Source of the DNA: UBA5239 sp031548025 | GTDB lineage: Bacteria; Verrucomicrobiota; Lentisphaeria; Victivallales; Victivallaceae | Assembly (NCBI GenBank): GCA_031548025.1 | Contig: JAVBRM010000034.1 | Location: 1-64,000, forward strand | Reading direction: 5' to 3' | Length of the DNA stretch: 64,000 bases | Shown here: piece after piece, positions 17,242 through 26,044 of the stretch | How positions within the stretch are numbered: position 1 is the first letter of the stretch | Layout: every line of letters begins with the position of its first letter | Position numbers and translations under genes: made by a program | Notes under the pieces: generated by a model | What the model was told of the DNA's origin: nothing | Seen by the model: the letters and a program-made list of their open reading frames with translations, nothing else | Database searches by the model: none

Positions 17242-18420
17242 ATGGCTAAACAAAAATTTATCGACCGTCTGATTCAGCGGATGGATTCGCTGGATGCCAA
17301 TAACTTGCAATCCTTTCTCTTGAAACTGTATCACGAGAAAGGGTTTCTGGATACTCTGCTGGATGCCATGCAGGAGGGCATACTGGTAATCGACCGGAAT
17401 CTGCATATCATTTATCATAACCAGGCTGCCGCCGAAATTCTCGGGTTGCCCGAAGACCTGGAAAAAATCCGCCTGTCCCAGTTCCTGAAAAATGTCAACT
17501 GGCGGCGAATTATGGAACTGGATGAGGATGAATGGGTTCGGCTTTCGAGTCAGGAAGTCGAGATACTATACCCGGTACACCGTTATGTCAATTTTTATTT
17601 GATGCCGCACGGCGCGGAGGAAGGAATGGCGACCGTGATCCTGCGGGACATTACCGAGTCGCGCAAACGCACCATGCAGGAGTTGGAGGCTGAAACCGAC
17701 CGCGCGGTTTCGATGTTGGCGGCGGAAGTCGCCCACGAAATCGGCAACCCGTTGAACAGCCTTTACTTGAATCTGCAGTTGCTCCAACAGGATTTGAACG
17801 ACGATAGTTTCAACCGGCAGGAGGCGGCGGAGATGATCAAGGTCGCCCGCGGCGAAGTCGAACGGCTGGACAATATCATCAATCAGTTTCTCCACGCCAT
17901 TCGTCCGGGGAAGCCCAAGCTGGAACGGGTCGATATCTGTTCGCTGCTGATCGAAACGATAAATTTCATGCGCGAGGAGATCGAGAACCGCAGTATCGCG
18001 GTGAATTTTGTCCATCCGGAAATTCTGCCGCCGATCCTGGGTGACGCCGCCCAGTTGAAGCAGGCTTTTTACAACATCATCAAAAACGCGATTCAGGCGA
18101 TGCCCGAGGGCGGCAGTCTGGAGATTAACGGTGCTTACGATACCGATTATTTGACTTTGGAATTTGCGGATACCGGACATGGCATCAGTGCCGACCAGCT
18201 CGGGCGGCTTTTTCAGCCGTTTCACACCACCAAAACCAACGGCTCGGGAATCGGTATGATGATTATCGAGCGGGTAATACGGGAACACGGCGCGACGATT
18301 TCATTGCAGACCGGGGAGGGCAAGGGGACTTCGGTGCTGTTGCGCTTCCCGCGCCTCGGCCGCAGGCTCCATGTCCTGCCGCAGCCGGCCAAAACAGGAG
18401 AACTTGAGGATAATGAATAA
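17242..18420 (+). CDS. PAS-domain sensor histidine kinase (soluble)
   Basis: A 392-residue kinase with no membrane segment, so it senses a cytoplasmic signal. A PAS domain spans about residues 36-140. The dimerisation H-box is AEVAHEIGNPLNS with H165. The ATP-binding domain shows the N-box (NIIKNAIQAM, N282), DTGHG (310-314) and GSGIG (334-338). GGAG lies seven bases before the ATG at 17242. It resembles NtrB-type kinases and is followed by a sugar isomerase and then an NtrC-type regulator, its likely partner. Its stop overlaps the start of the isomerase gene. Confidence 0.95.
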   Translation: MAKQKFIDRLIQRMDSLDANNLQSFLLKLYHEKGFLDTLLDAMQEGILVIDRNLHIIYHNQAAAEILGLPEDLEKIRLSQFLKNVNWRRIMELDEDEWVRLSSQEVEILYPVHRYVNFYLMPHGAEEGMATVILRDITESRKRTMQELEAETDRAVSMLAAEVAHEIGNPLNSLYLNLQLLQQDLNDDSFNRQEAAEMIKVARGEVERLDNIINQFLHAIRPGKPKLERVDICSLLIETINFMREEIENRSIAVNFVHPEILPPILGDAAQLKQAFYNIIKNAIQAMPEGGSLEINGAYDTDYLTLEFADTGHGISADQLGRLFQPFHTTKTNGSGIGMMIIERVIREHGATISLQTGEGKGTSVLLRFPRLGRRLHVLPQPAKTGELEDNE

Positions 18421-19321
18421 TAAATTGATGCTCCATTTCTGCTCCAATCCGTTCACGGAGGAGAATGGAGTCGAATTATGCCGCCAATGTGTGGAAGCCA
18501 GTGATTCATACGGATTTGAACTTGGTATTCAATTGCACAACTCAGCCCCGGCGAACGAGATCGGACGCTGTGCCTCGTATGGGGTTCCGCTGTCCGCCCA
18601 TCTGCCGCTGCTGGCGCGTTACAATATCAACCTGGCGGCGGAAGACGAAAGTATCGCCATGGAGGAGTTGGCCCGCAGTGTTGAAATCATGCGGCGCCAC
18701 GGTATGACTTATGGGGTTTTTCACGGATTCCGGATGACCGATCTGGCGACCCCGGCTTTCAACCGTGAATTGTCCTACGTGAAAGCCATGAGCGTCGGTT
18801 TCCGCCCGGAACTGGCTGACGAACCGGAGTCGACCAAGAACGGCGATTTCACCAATCTGCCGGAGTTCTTCACCCGGCGGGAACGGGTCAAGGAGCGGCT
18901 GGCCGCGTTGCGGAAAAATTACCCGGAGTTGACGATTTGTATAGAGAATGATTTCCCGAGTTTCGGCTCGGCGAATATGTTGTCGCGCGATGCGTTGTAC
19001 TTGGAGCACCCGCTTTGCCTGGATACCGGCCATCTCTGGGCCTCGTGTTTCTACCTGGGGCGCGATTTTCACGCCGAGACGGAGATGTTTCTGGCTTCGG
19101 GCAGGGTGAAGATGGTTCATTTGCATGCGTCGATATACAATCAGGCGACGCCGCGGCGCAATTTCGACGACGGGCATCAGCCGTTGCGTACACCGAACGG
19201 CATGGATCTGCCGCGTTTTGTCCGGAACTGCCGCAAGGCCGGTGTGCCGCTGATTGTATTGGAGATTCCGCGCGGGAGCGTGGATGATATCCATGAGTTT
19301 GCTCAAATGTGGGAGGGTTGA
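18413..19321 (+). CDS. Sugar phosphate isomerase/epimerase-like TIM-barrel protein
   Basis: The 302-residue protein belongs to the AP-endonuclease-2/xylose isomerase-like fold. Metal-ligand-type motifs appear at expected strand ends: LSAHLPLL, CIENDFPS, CLDTGHLW, MVHLHAS and VLEIPRG. The ATG at 18413 overlaps the kinase stop by 8 bases and has GAGGA before it. It is unusual to find such a gene between a kinase and its response regulator. It may make or remove the metabolite the PAS domain detects (inference). Confidence 0.88.
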   Translation: MNNKLMLHFCSNPFTEENGVELCRQCVEASDSYGFELGIQLHNSAPANEIGRCASYGVPLSAHLPLLARYNINLAAEDESIAMEELARSVEIMRRHGMTYGVFHGFRMTDLATPAFNRELSYVKAMSVGFRPELADEPESTKNGDFTNLPEFFTRRERVKERLAALRKNYPELTICIENDFPSFGSANMLSRDALYLEHPLCLDTGHLWASCFYLGRDFHAETEMFLASGRVKMVHLHASIYNQATPRRNFDDGHQPLRTPNGMDLPRFVRNCRKAGVPLIVLEIPRGSVDDIHEFAQMWEG

Positions 19322-19332
19322 GGAGGAAAAAC

Positions 19333-20691
19333 ATGAGTGAAGAAACGAAAAAAACGATTCTGATTGCCGATGACGAGCGTCATACCCGGGAGGCCCTGGA
19401 GCGTTATTTCCGCCGCAAATATCAGGTAACCCTGGCCGAAGACGGCGAGCGCGCGGTAAATCTGCTCCAGCGCAATAATTACGACCTGATCCTGACCGAC
19501 CTGAATATGCCGGGCGCGGGCGGCATGGATGTCATCGACGCCGCGATCAAGAAAACCCCGCCGCCGGCCTGTATCGTTTTCACGGCTTACGGCTCGGTGG
19601 AAAACGCCATCGCGGCGATCAAGCGCGGCGCCACCGATTTCGTGACCAAGCCGGTCAATCTCGAACAGCTTGACCACATGATTGCCAAAACGCTCGAAAC
19701 CCAGGGGTTGAAGGCGGAAAACCAGCGGTTGAAAAAGCGCCTGAGCTCCGATTTTGAGCTCGACAACATCGTCGCCAAATCGCCGCAGATGCGTGAAATC
19801 ATGAATATGGTCAGTCAGATCGCCAAAACCCGCTCCACCATTATGATCTCCGGCGAGAGCGGTACCGGCAAAGAAGTGATCGCACGGGCGATCCACAAAC
19901 TCAGCGAGCGCCCCGGCTCTTTTATCCCGGTTAACTGCGCGGCGCTGCCGGCGAACCTGCTGGAAAGCGAACTTTTCGGCCATGAAAAAGGCTCGTTTAC
20001 CGGGGCGATCGACCAGAAAAAAGGACGTTTCGAGCTGGCCGACGGCGGGACATTGTTTCTTGATGAAATCGGGGAAATCGACCAGATGGTTCAGGTGAAA
20101 CTGCTCCGAGTTCTTGAAACCCGGACTTTTGAACGGGTCGGCGGCGAGGAGCCTATTTTTACCGATACCCGGCTGATATCCGCGACCAACCGCGATTTGC
20201 GGCAATTGGTCGATGCGGGCAAATTCCGGGAAGATCTGTTTTACCGGCTGGACGTGATCTCAATCCATATGCCGCCGCTGCGCGACCGGCAGGAAGACAT
20301 CCCGATCCTGGTCAAACGTTTCATGGATGAATTCGCCGAATTCAACGGCAAAAAGGTCGAAGGTATTTCCGATGCCGCCTTGAACATCCTGACCGCCTAC
20401 AATTGGCCGGGCAATATCCGCGAACTGCGCAATTGCGTCGAGCAAATGGTGGTGCTTTCGCGCGGGCCGGTGCTGGAGCTGGAAAACGTACCCACCCATA
20501 TCCGGAATCGCCTGGATTTATCAACATCCCTGACCGTCAAACCGGAGTCCCTGGACCTGGACAGCAATGAAAAAATCCTGATCATGGCGGCGCTGCGCGA
20601 GTGCGGCGACAACCGGACCCACGCCGCCGAAAAGCTCGGCATCAGCCGCCGCACGTTGATCCGCAAAATCAAACAATACAATATTCAATAA
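19333..20691 (+). CDS. NtrC-family sigma-54-dependent response regulator
   Basis: The 452-residue protein has a receiver domain (D56 as phosphoacceptor; switch and Lys in VFTAYG and VTKPV), a sigma-54 activator AAA+ domain with Walker A GESGTGKE (174-181), the sigma-54 contact loop as GSFTGA (220-225, commonly GAFTGA), and Walker B GGTLFLDEIG. A Fis-type HTH closes the protein (HAAEKLGISRRTLIRKIKQY). GAGGAGG lies 7 bases before the ATG. It is the likely partner of the upstream PAS kinase and implies sigma-54 promoters in this genome. Confidence 0.96.
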   Translation: MSEETKKTILIADDERHTREALERYFRRKYQVTLAEDGERAVNLLQRNNYDLILTDLNMPGAGGMDVIDAAIKKTPPPACIVFTAYGSVENAIAAIKRGATDFVTKPVNLEQLDHMIAKTLETQGLKAENQRLKKRLSSDFELDNIVAKSPQMREIMNMVSQIAKTRSTIMISGESGTGKEVIARAIHKLSERPGSFIPVNCAALPANLLESELFGHEKGSFTGAIDQKKGRFELADGGTLFLDEIGEIDQMVQVKLLRVLETRTFERVGGEEPIFTDTRLISATNRDLRQLVDAGKFREDLFYRLDVISIHMPPLRDRQEDIPILVKRFMDEFAEFNGKKVEGISDAALNILTAYNWPGNIRELRNCVEQMVVLSRGPVLELENVPTHIRNRLDLSTSLTVKPESLDLDSNEKILIMAALRECGDNRTHAAEKLGISRRTLIRKIKQYNIQ

Positions 20692-20705
20692 TTTGGAGGT
20701 TCATA

Positions 20706-21128
20706 ATGGACGACTGTATTTTCTGTAAAATCATCAAGGGTGAAATTCCTTCCACCAAGATTTATGAAGACGACAAAGTTTACGCTTTTCTCGATATCGG
20801 CCCGATCAATCAGGGGCATACTCTGGTAATCCCCAAGGAACATCACGTCGGCAGCTCCAGCATACCCGAAGACGTGGCCGGGAGAATGTTCCGGGTCGGC
20901 AGCCGTATCGGCGTGGCGCTCAAGCGCGCGATGGACTACGAAGGCTTCAATCTGCACCTGGCCGACGGCGCTTGTGCCGGGCAAGTGGTCACGCACGCTC
21001 ATCTCCACGTAGTTCCCCGCGGCGTGGAAGACGGTTTCCGCTGGAACTGGCGTCAGCAACCCTACGCCGACAACGAAGCCCGTTCCGAAGCCGCCCGCAA
21101 AATCATCGAAAAAATCAAACTCGACTGA
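20706..21128 (+). CDS. HIT-family (histidine triad) nucleotide-binding protein
   Basis: A 140-residue protein with the N-terminal CIFCKIIKGEIPS of the HinT-like branch and the triad HAHLHVVPR. Such proteins hydrolyse adenosine phosphoramidates and acyl-AMPs. GGAGG lies just before the ATG at 20706. It follows the NtrC-like gene by 14 bases and ends at a GCCCCAAA hairpin, so it closes the kinase-isomerase-regulator operon. Confidence 0.95.
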   Translation: MDDCIFCKIIKGEIPSTKIYEDDKVYAFLDIGPINQGHTLVIPKEHHVGSSSIPEDVAGRMFRVGSRIGVALKRAMDYEGFNLHLADGACAGQVVTHAHLHVVPRGVEDGFRWNWRQQPYADNEARSEAARKIIEKIKLD

Positions 21129-21157
21129 GCCCCAAATAGATATCACGAGTTTGGGGC
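21129..21157 (+). terminator. Terminator-like hairpin after the HIT gene
   Basis: GCCCCAAA (21129-21136) pairs perfectly with TTTGGGGC (21150-21157) across a 13-base loop; ATTATTT follows, so the T-tract is weak. Confidence 0.5.
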
Positions 21158-21170
21158 ATTATTTGAAATC

Positions 21171-21195
21171 CTTCGACAGGTTCGACTAGTCCGAG
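21171..21195. repeat. Degenerate GTCCGAC-type array, 9-base period (3 units)
   Basis: CTTCGAC (21171), GTTCGAC (21180) and GTCCGAG (21189) keep the nine-base spacing of the arrays at 15462 and 17123, but with changed bases. Confidence 0.5.
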
Positions 21196-21360
21196 AATTT
21201 TAGGAGGCGCCTGATCTGAAAAAATCAAAAAAAATACGTTTTCCCGAGAAATCGGTCTAAGATTTCGCATGATTCCGGTAATTTATCTATGTAATATATT
21301 GCTTTTTTAGTGCGAATAAAAACTTGCAAAAAATACTTTTAAGATAGAAGGAGTGTTGAG

Positions 21361-24030
21361 ATGGCAACTTATTATGTAAGCTCAGGCGTCACCAGTACCG
21401 GAATTGCCCTGAATGGCGATTCCATGTATGTTCTTAACGGCGGAGTTGCTAACAGCACCACCATTGCTTCCAGCGGCAATCAGTATGTTTCCAGTGGCGG
21501 AACTGTCAATAGCACCACCATTACTTCCAGCGGCAATCAGTATGTTTCCAGTGGCGGAGTGGTCAATAACACCACCATTACTTCCAGCGGCAATCAGTAT
21601 GTTTCCAGTGGTGGAGTCGCTAACAGTACCACCATTACTACCAGCGGGAACCAGTATATATCCAGCGGCGGAATCGCCAGCAGTATCATTATCGGTTCCG
21701 GAGGCTATCTGCACGTTTCCAGCGGCGGAGTTGCTCTCGATGTTCTTAAAAATTACAGCGGGGCGATCAATGCTACTGTCTATGGAGGCGATAGCCAGAC
21801 CCAAATAACTGGAACCCACGAAAGTGGAAGCTTTTATCTGAGCAATGGAGTCGCTTGTAATTTCCTGCTAAATTCCGGCAATACGCTGCAAATTTTCAGT
21901 GGCGGAGTAGCCAACAGCACCACAATCAGCTATGGAGGCTGTCTGTATGTCGACAACGGGGGTACGGCTACCAGTACCGTAATCAGTTCTGGCGGCTCCC
22001 AATATGTTGGTGGTACGGCTACCAGTACCATAATCAGCTCCGGAGGCTTGCAGTATGTTTCCAGCGGCGGTATGGCTGTCAATACAGTGATCAATTCTGG
22101 CTCTCAGGCCACTAACGGAACTGTTGCTGGCACAACCATCAATTCCGGCGGCCATCAGGAAATTTACAGTAACGGCATAGCCAATAGTACAATAATCAAC
22201 TTGGGTGGTAGTCAGACTGTTTCTATCGGCGGCGCAACCAACAGTACCACAATCAATTTCGGTGCGGTCCAGAAAATTAACGGCGGAACAGTAACCAGTA
22301 CCATCATTAACTCCGCCAGCATCCAGATTGTTACCGGCAATAACTCATACACAGGTACGGCCGACTATACCACGATTAGTTACGGAGGCTCCCAGATTAT
22401 TTCCAATGGAATAGCCCGTAATACTATAATCGGTTCCGGAGGCATTCAGAATATTTACAACGGGAAGGTCGAAAATACTGTATTGACTGGTGGCCGGCAG
22501 TATATTTACGGCAATGGAAGGGGCTCCGGTACCATCATCAATTCTGCCGGTATTCAGGATCTTATTGGCGGCTCAGCCACCAGTACCACCATCAATTACG
22601 GCGGTAGCCAGATTGTTTCCGCTACAGGAGCGGCCATCAGCAGCATAATCAATTCAGGAGGTAAGCAGTTTGTTTCCTCCGGTGGTACGGCAAATGATAC
22701 AGTGATTCATTCGGGTGGTTCAATGATTGCCGAAGCTGGAATAAGTCTTGTCGGAATGACTGTCATTGGAGGAACGATGAGCGTTTTAGGCGCGATTTTC
22801 GCCACAGGAGCGGCAATCACATTTGCGGTGAACGAACGGCAAACTACGGATATTGTGATGGTCTCTGATATAGGAAACATCTCTGGAGCGTATTATTCGA
22901 TCACGGTAAATGCGGATCAGTCGGCGGGCAGTTACCGTCTGGCGGGTAATGCGGCTTCCTTTGCTTCAGGTATCATGCTGACTGTTGGCGAAACCTCTCT
23001 TGGAGTGTTGCTGTTAAACGAAACTGGTCTAACCGACAAAGGAAAAACCTATAGTCTGACTCTCGACAATCATCAAACTTTAGTACTGTCCATCGTGACT
23101 TTTCCAAACACGAACCTGTTGGCGAACGGTTATTCGCAGATTGTGGCGTGGGATGCGGCGGGGGGGAAGGTCGGGTATGTGGCGACCGACGGTCAGGCCG
23201 CGCCGGCTTGGACGGGAATCTGGGAGTGGGGTAGTAGCGAGGCCGCGATGTGGAAAGTGGTCGGAGTCGGGCGGTTCTCGGCGGATGTTGAGCAAGACGG
23301 GAGTTTGCTGGACAATGGGAATGGTAATACTTTCGCGGCTTGGACAGATCTTGGCCGGGGAGATTACGGGTATGTTTCGCTGTGCCATGTGGATGGCAAT
23401 TTCCAGACTCTGGCGTTGGCCGACTTCGACAACAACGGGCTTGATGACGTGATTATCTATGATGAAAACGGATCATTTGGGATTGTGTCCGATGCGGCCG
23501 CTTACCACGATGTGTGGCATGTGGACAATATGGCGAGCAATGTCCAACAGGTGATCGGTGCCGGGTATTTTGGTAATGCCGACGGGAAGAGCGATATCCT
23601 GGTCAAGAAGACCGATGAAAACGCTTATTTCCTGTGGCATAACGAGGACTCGACATTCGATACCTGGAATTGGAGCCAAGCTTACCTCGGTTCGCTGGAC
23701 AACGACTGGACAGTGGCGGCGATCGGCGACTTCCAGGGGGATGGCGTCGATGATATCATCATGTGGCAGAAATCGACCGGTTTTATGTACGCCTGGGAAG
23801 ATGGGAAAGCCTCCAATCAACGTTGGGTGGGCGCGCTCGACGCCTCGCAATGGGAAGTGGCGGCGGTGGGCGACTACAATGGCGACGGCAAGGAAGACCT
23901 GTTGTTGCGCGAGCTGGTGAGCGGCTGGGGCGGCGTGGGTTATTGGGCCGGCGCCAATGCGTCGAACTGGACCGACCTGAACGCTCGTATCGAAACCGAC
24001 ATGGAAAGTAAATTCGCGGTGGTCGCATAG
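21361..24030 (+). CDS. AIDA-type repeat adhesin-like protein with C-terminal FG-GAP-like domain
   Basis: GAAGGAG precedes the ATG. The 889-residue protein has no signal peptide. Residues about 5-480 are short beta-helix repeats of the AIDA passenger type (consensus near STTI.SGG.Q.VSSGG). About 590-889 hold several FG-GAP/VCBS-like repeats with calcium-type loops (DFDNNGLDDV, DFQGDGVDDI, DYNGDGKEDL). No autotransporter barrel or LPXTG motif is visible. Proteins of this make-up may be exported by type I secretion using a C-terminal signal, but no secretion genes are nearby. Four near-identical 57-base units at 21451-21678 could vary in number. Confidence 0.9.
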   Translation: MATYYVSSGVTSTGIALNGDSMYVLNGGVANSTTIASSGNQYVSSGGTVNSTTITSSGNQYVSSGGVVNNTTITSSGNQYVSSGGVANSTTITTSGNQYISSGGIASSIIIGSGGYLHVSSGGVALDVLKNYSGAINATVYGGDSQTQITGTHESGSFYLSNGVACNFLLNSGNTLQIFSGGVANSTTISYGGCLYVDNGGTATSTVISSGGSQYVGGTATSTIISSGGLQYVSSGGMAVNTVINSGSQATNGTVAGTTINSGGHQEIYSNGIANSTIINLGGSQTVSIGGATNSTTINFGAVQKINGGTVTSTIINSASIQIVTGNNSYTGTADYTTISYGGSQIISNGIARNTIIGSGGIQNIYNGKVENTVLTGGRQYIYGNGRGSGTIINSAGIQDLIGGSATSTTINYGGSQIVSATGAAISSIINSGGKQFVSSGGTANDTVIHSGGSMIAEAGISLVGMTVIGGTMSVLGAIFATGAAITFAVNERQTTDIVMVSDIGNISGAYYSITVNADQSAGSYRLAGNAASFASGIMLTVGETSLGVLLLNETGLTDKGKTYSLTLDNHQTLVLSIVTFPNTNLLANGYSQIVAWDAAGGKVGYVATDGQAAPAWTGIWEWGSSEAAMWKVVGVGRFSADVEQDGSLLDNGNGNTFAAWTDLGRGDYGYVSLCHVDGNFQTLALADFDNNGLDDVIIYDENGSFGIVSDAAAYHDVWHVDNMASNVQQVIGAGYFGNADGKSDILVKKTDENAYFLWHNEDSTFDTWNWSQAYLGSLDNDWTVAAIGDFQGDGVDDIIMWQKSTGFMYAWEDGKASNQRWVGALDASQWEVAAVGDYNGDGKEDLLLRELVSGWGGVGYWAGANASNWTDLNARIETDMESKFAVVA
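21451..21678 (+). repeat. 57-base tandem repeat within the AIDA-type gene (4 units)
   Basis: Units start at 21451, 21508, 21565 and 21622, each encoding 19 residues (NSTTI to SSGG plus two). The first three differ at only a few positions. Such DNA-level identity suggests recent duplication or ongoing homogenisation. Confidence 0.85.
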
Positions 24031-24072
24031 GAAGTCATTGTCCTTTGACTCGACTTTTGACGGGGTCATCAA

Positions 24073-24861
24073 TCAGAATTGGATTTTGGCCTGCCTGCGG
24101 AATTCGGCCGGGGGAAGGCCTTTGTCGGCGGTGAATACCCGGGTGAAATAGTAACGGTTACCGAAACCGCACATTTCGGCGATTTCGGACAGGGAATGAG
24201 TGGAGTATCGCAGCAGCAGCGCCGCTTGTCTGGTTCGCTGTTGCCGGATGTAATGCTGGACGGTCATGCCCATTTCCCCGCGAAACAGGCGGGCAAAGGA
24301 ATTGGTGGCCATCCCTACGCGGCGTGCAAGTTCGGTGTTGCTCAAATTCCGCTGAAAGTTTTTATCGATATACAGCCTGGTCTCCTCCGCCGCCCGGCTG
24401 ATCGGCGCTCCGCTGTGTTCCGGCAGTTTCAGCAGGAGCCGCAAAATCAGGGACATGATCCGCATCCCGGCGGTTACCGGCAGGACCTCGGGAGAATCTT
24501 CGAGCAATGCCATCAGCTCGCCGATCATCATGGATTCCGGCATTTCGCACGGCATGATGTATATGCCCGGCGGATAATCGGCGTAGGGCCGGGAACTGAT
24601 GAAATGGATATAAAACTGCCGGAAACCGTTTGTCATATCCGACACATAATTGCTTTGCGGCGGAATCAGGGCCAGGCGCCCGGCTGGAATTACCACTTGT
24701 CCGCTGTGACCACGGAGTGCGACATCGCTTTCCGGGTGGTAGTAAATCCGCCAGAAATCCGCCTTGAATGAGGCATCGCGTGGCCATTCCCGCGGCCATT
24801 GGACCAGGCAGTAACGGCATTGCAGTATCTGGATGTGCGGAACATGGAATCGGGTTTTCAT
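24073..24861 (-). CDS. AraC-family transcription regulator
   Basis: The C-terminal ~100 residues carry the two AraC helix-turn-helix motifs (NTELARRVGMATNSFARLF and LSEIAEMCGFGNRYYFTRVF). The N-terminal part is a cupin-like sensor. I choose the ATG at 24861 because a TTGACA/TATATT promoter (24898-24871) would start transcription at about 24865, downstream of the ATG at 24891. The mRNA would then be nearly leaderless, and no ribosome-binding site is seen. It diverges from the GH43-like gene, its likely target. Confidence 0.93.
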   Translation of the reverse strand: MKTRFHVPHIQILQCRYCLVQWPREWPRDASFKADFWRIYYHPESDVALRGHSGQVVIPAGRLALIPPQSNYVSDMTNGFRQFYIHFISSRPYADYPPGIYIMPCEMPESMMIGELMALLEDSPEVLPVTAGMRIMSLILRLLLKLPEHSGAPISRAAEETRLYIDKNFQRNLSNTELARRVGMATNSFARLFRGEMGMTVQHYIRQQRTRQAALLLRYSTHSLSEIAEMCGFGNRYYFTRVFTADKGLPPAEFRRQAKIQF

Positions 24862-24870
24862 GATGTGGGG

Positions 24871-24898
24871 AATATATCGTGAAAAAACCATCTGTCAA
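24871..24898 (-). promoter_or_regulatory. Promoter of the AraC-family gene
   Basis: Minus-strand TTGACA (24898-24893) and TATATT (24876-24871) with a 16-base spacer, only about 10 bases from the ATG at 24861. Confidence 0.55.
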
Positions 24899-24941
24899 GG
24901 CTGAATGTTTATTCCGGATACAAAATATCAAATCCGGTGTA

Positions 24942-24970
24942 TTGTCATTCCAGCGGCTATAGTGTATAAT
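24942..24970 (+). promoter_or_regulatory. Promoter of the GH43-like gene
   Basis: TTGTCA (24942-24947), a 17-base spacer and a perfect TATAAT (24965-24970), about 33 bases before the gene's ATG. The ~70 bases between the two divergent promoters are the natural place for an AraC-type operator. Confidence 0.6.
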
Positions 24971-25002
24971 TAAAAACAATAAAAAAATGCAGGTGAATTG
25001 AA

Positions 25003-25977
25003 ATGTCGGTTATTTTTCAAGCTCGTCCGCTTGGCGGAAATTCAATGTTTGCTATGCCCGGCTATCAGGTCTGGTGTGGTTCGATGGTTCAGGATGAACA
25101 AGGGGCATGCCACCTTTATTTTTCGTTTTGGCCTGAAAAATACGGCTTTGACGCCTGGGTCACACATTCCGTGATCGGCTATGCCCGGGCGGAAACACCG
25201 GACGATCACTATCAGTTCAAGGGGACAATCCTGCCGGGATCGGGACGGGCGGGCAGTTTCGACCGCGATGTAACTCACAATCCGACCATCCAATGTTTCG
25301 ATGGGCGTTATTATCTATATTATACCGGCAATTTCAGCGATAGCGGCGATTGGTGGGACCATCGCAATCATCAGCGTATCGGCGCGGCATATTCGGAAAC
25401 ACCGGGCGGAACCATGATCCGCGCGGAACTGCCGGTGATCGAGCATCCGGGAGCGGTCATGGCTTCCAATCCGAGCGTCTGCCGGTTGGACTCCGGGCGT
25501 TATCTCATGATCTATAAGTGGGTTGCGGCTGACCGCCCGGCGCCGTTCTACGGTCCGGTTTTCCATGGCGGAGCCGTAGCCGACAATCCGATGGGACCGT
25601 TTGAAATTTTTGCAGATAACCTTTTTCATGTGGAAAAGGCATTTTTCCCCGGCGAGGACCCTTTTGTCTTTACCCGTTCCGGCAGGCTTTTTTGCCTGAT
25701 CAAGGACAATGCGACCAATTATTCGCCGGAGCCCAAATCGTTGATTCTATTTGAATCGACGGATGAAGGGCGGAACTGGCGGCAGCTCGGAGTGGCTTTG
25801 ACGCGGAATTTTGTTTATGAGGGCGGCTCCGGTGCGGAGTTTTTCCGGGTGGAACGGCCGCAGATAACCTTCTGCCGCGACCAGATACGTTTGTTCGCGG
25901 CGGTCAAGCCATATGAGGATCGAGAGGAGTCGTTTTCCATCAATACCAGGCTCGATTCCGGAGCATTTTTTGCATGA
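25003..25977 (+). CDS. GH43-like five-bladed propeller glycosidase
   Basis: The 324-residue protein has no signal peptide and is probably cytoplasmic. Repeated beta-blade segments such as GACHLYFSFWPEKYG, GRYYLYYTGNFSD and GRYLMIYKWVA are typical of GH43/GH32-like propellers. Acidic residues at blade starts (for example DRDVTHNP and GEDPFVF) could be catalytic, but I cannot assign the triad. It is transcribed from its own promoter divergently from the AraC-family gene, a layout common for inducible sugar hydrolases. Confidence 0.85.
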   Translation: MSVIFQARPLGGNSMFAMPGYQVWCGSMVQDEQGACHLYFSFWPEKYGFDAWVTHSVIGYARAETPDDHYQFKGTILPGSGRAGSFDRDVTHNPTIQCFDGRYYLYYTGNFSDSGDWWDHRNHQRIGAAYSETPGGTMIRAELPVIEHPGAVMASNPSVCRLDSGRYLMIYKWVAADRPAPFYGPVFHGGAVADNPMGPFEIFADNLFHVEKAFFPGEDPFVFTRSGRLFCLIKDNATNYSPEPKSLILFESTDEGRNWRQLGVALTRNFVYEGGSGAEFFRVERPQITFCRDQIRLFAAVKPYEDREESFSINTRLDSGAFFA

Positions 25978-25992
25978 ATTGAAAAGCGGGAT

Positions 25993-26021
25993 TTGAAAAT
26001 CTGGGTTCGCGGTGTTATTCT
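25993..26021 (+). promoter_or_regulatory. Promoter before the Sel1-repeat gene
   Basis: TTGAAA (25993-25998) and TATTCT (26016-26021) lie 17 bases apart. This places transcription start after the upstream in-frame start at 26012 and supports the ATG at 26045. Confidence 0.45.
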
Positions 26022-26044
26022 TTGTTGCAATACGGAGGATAATC

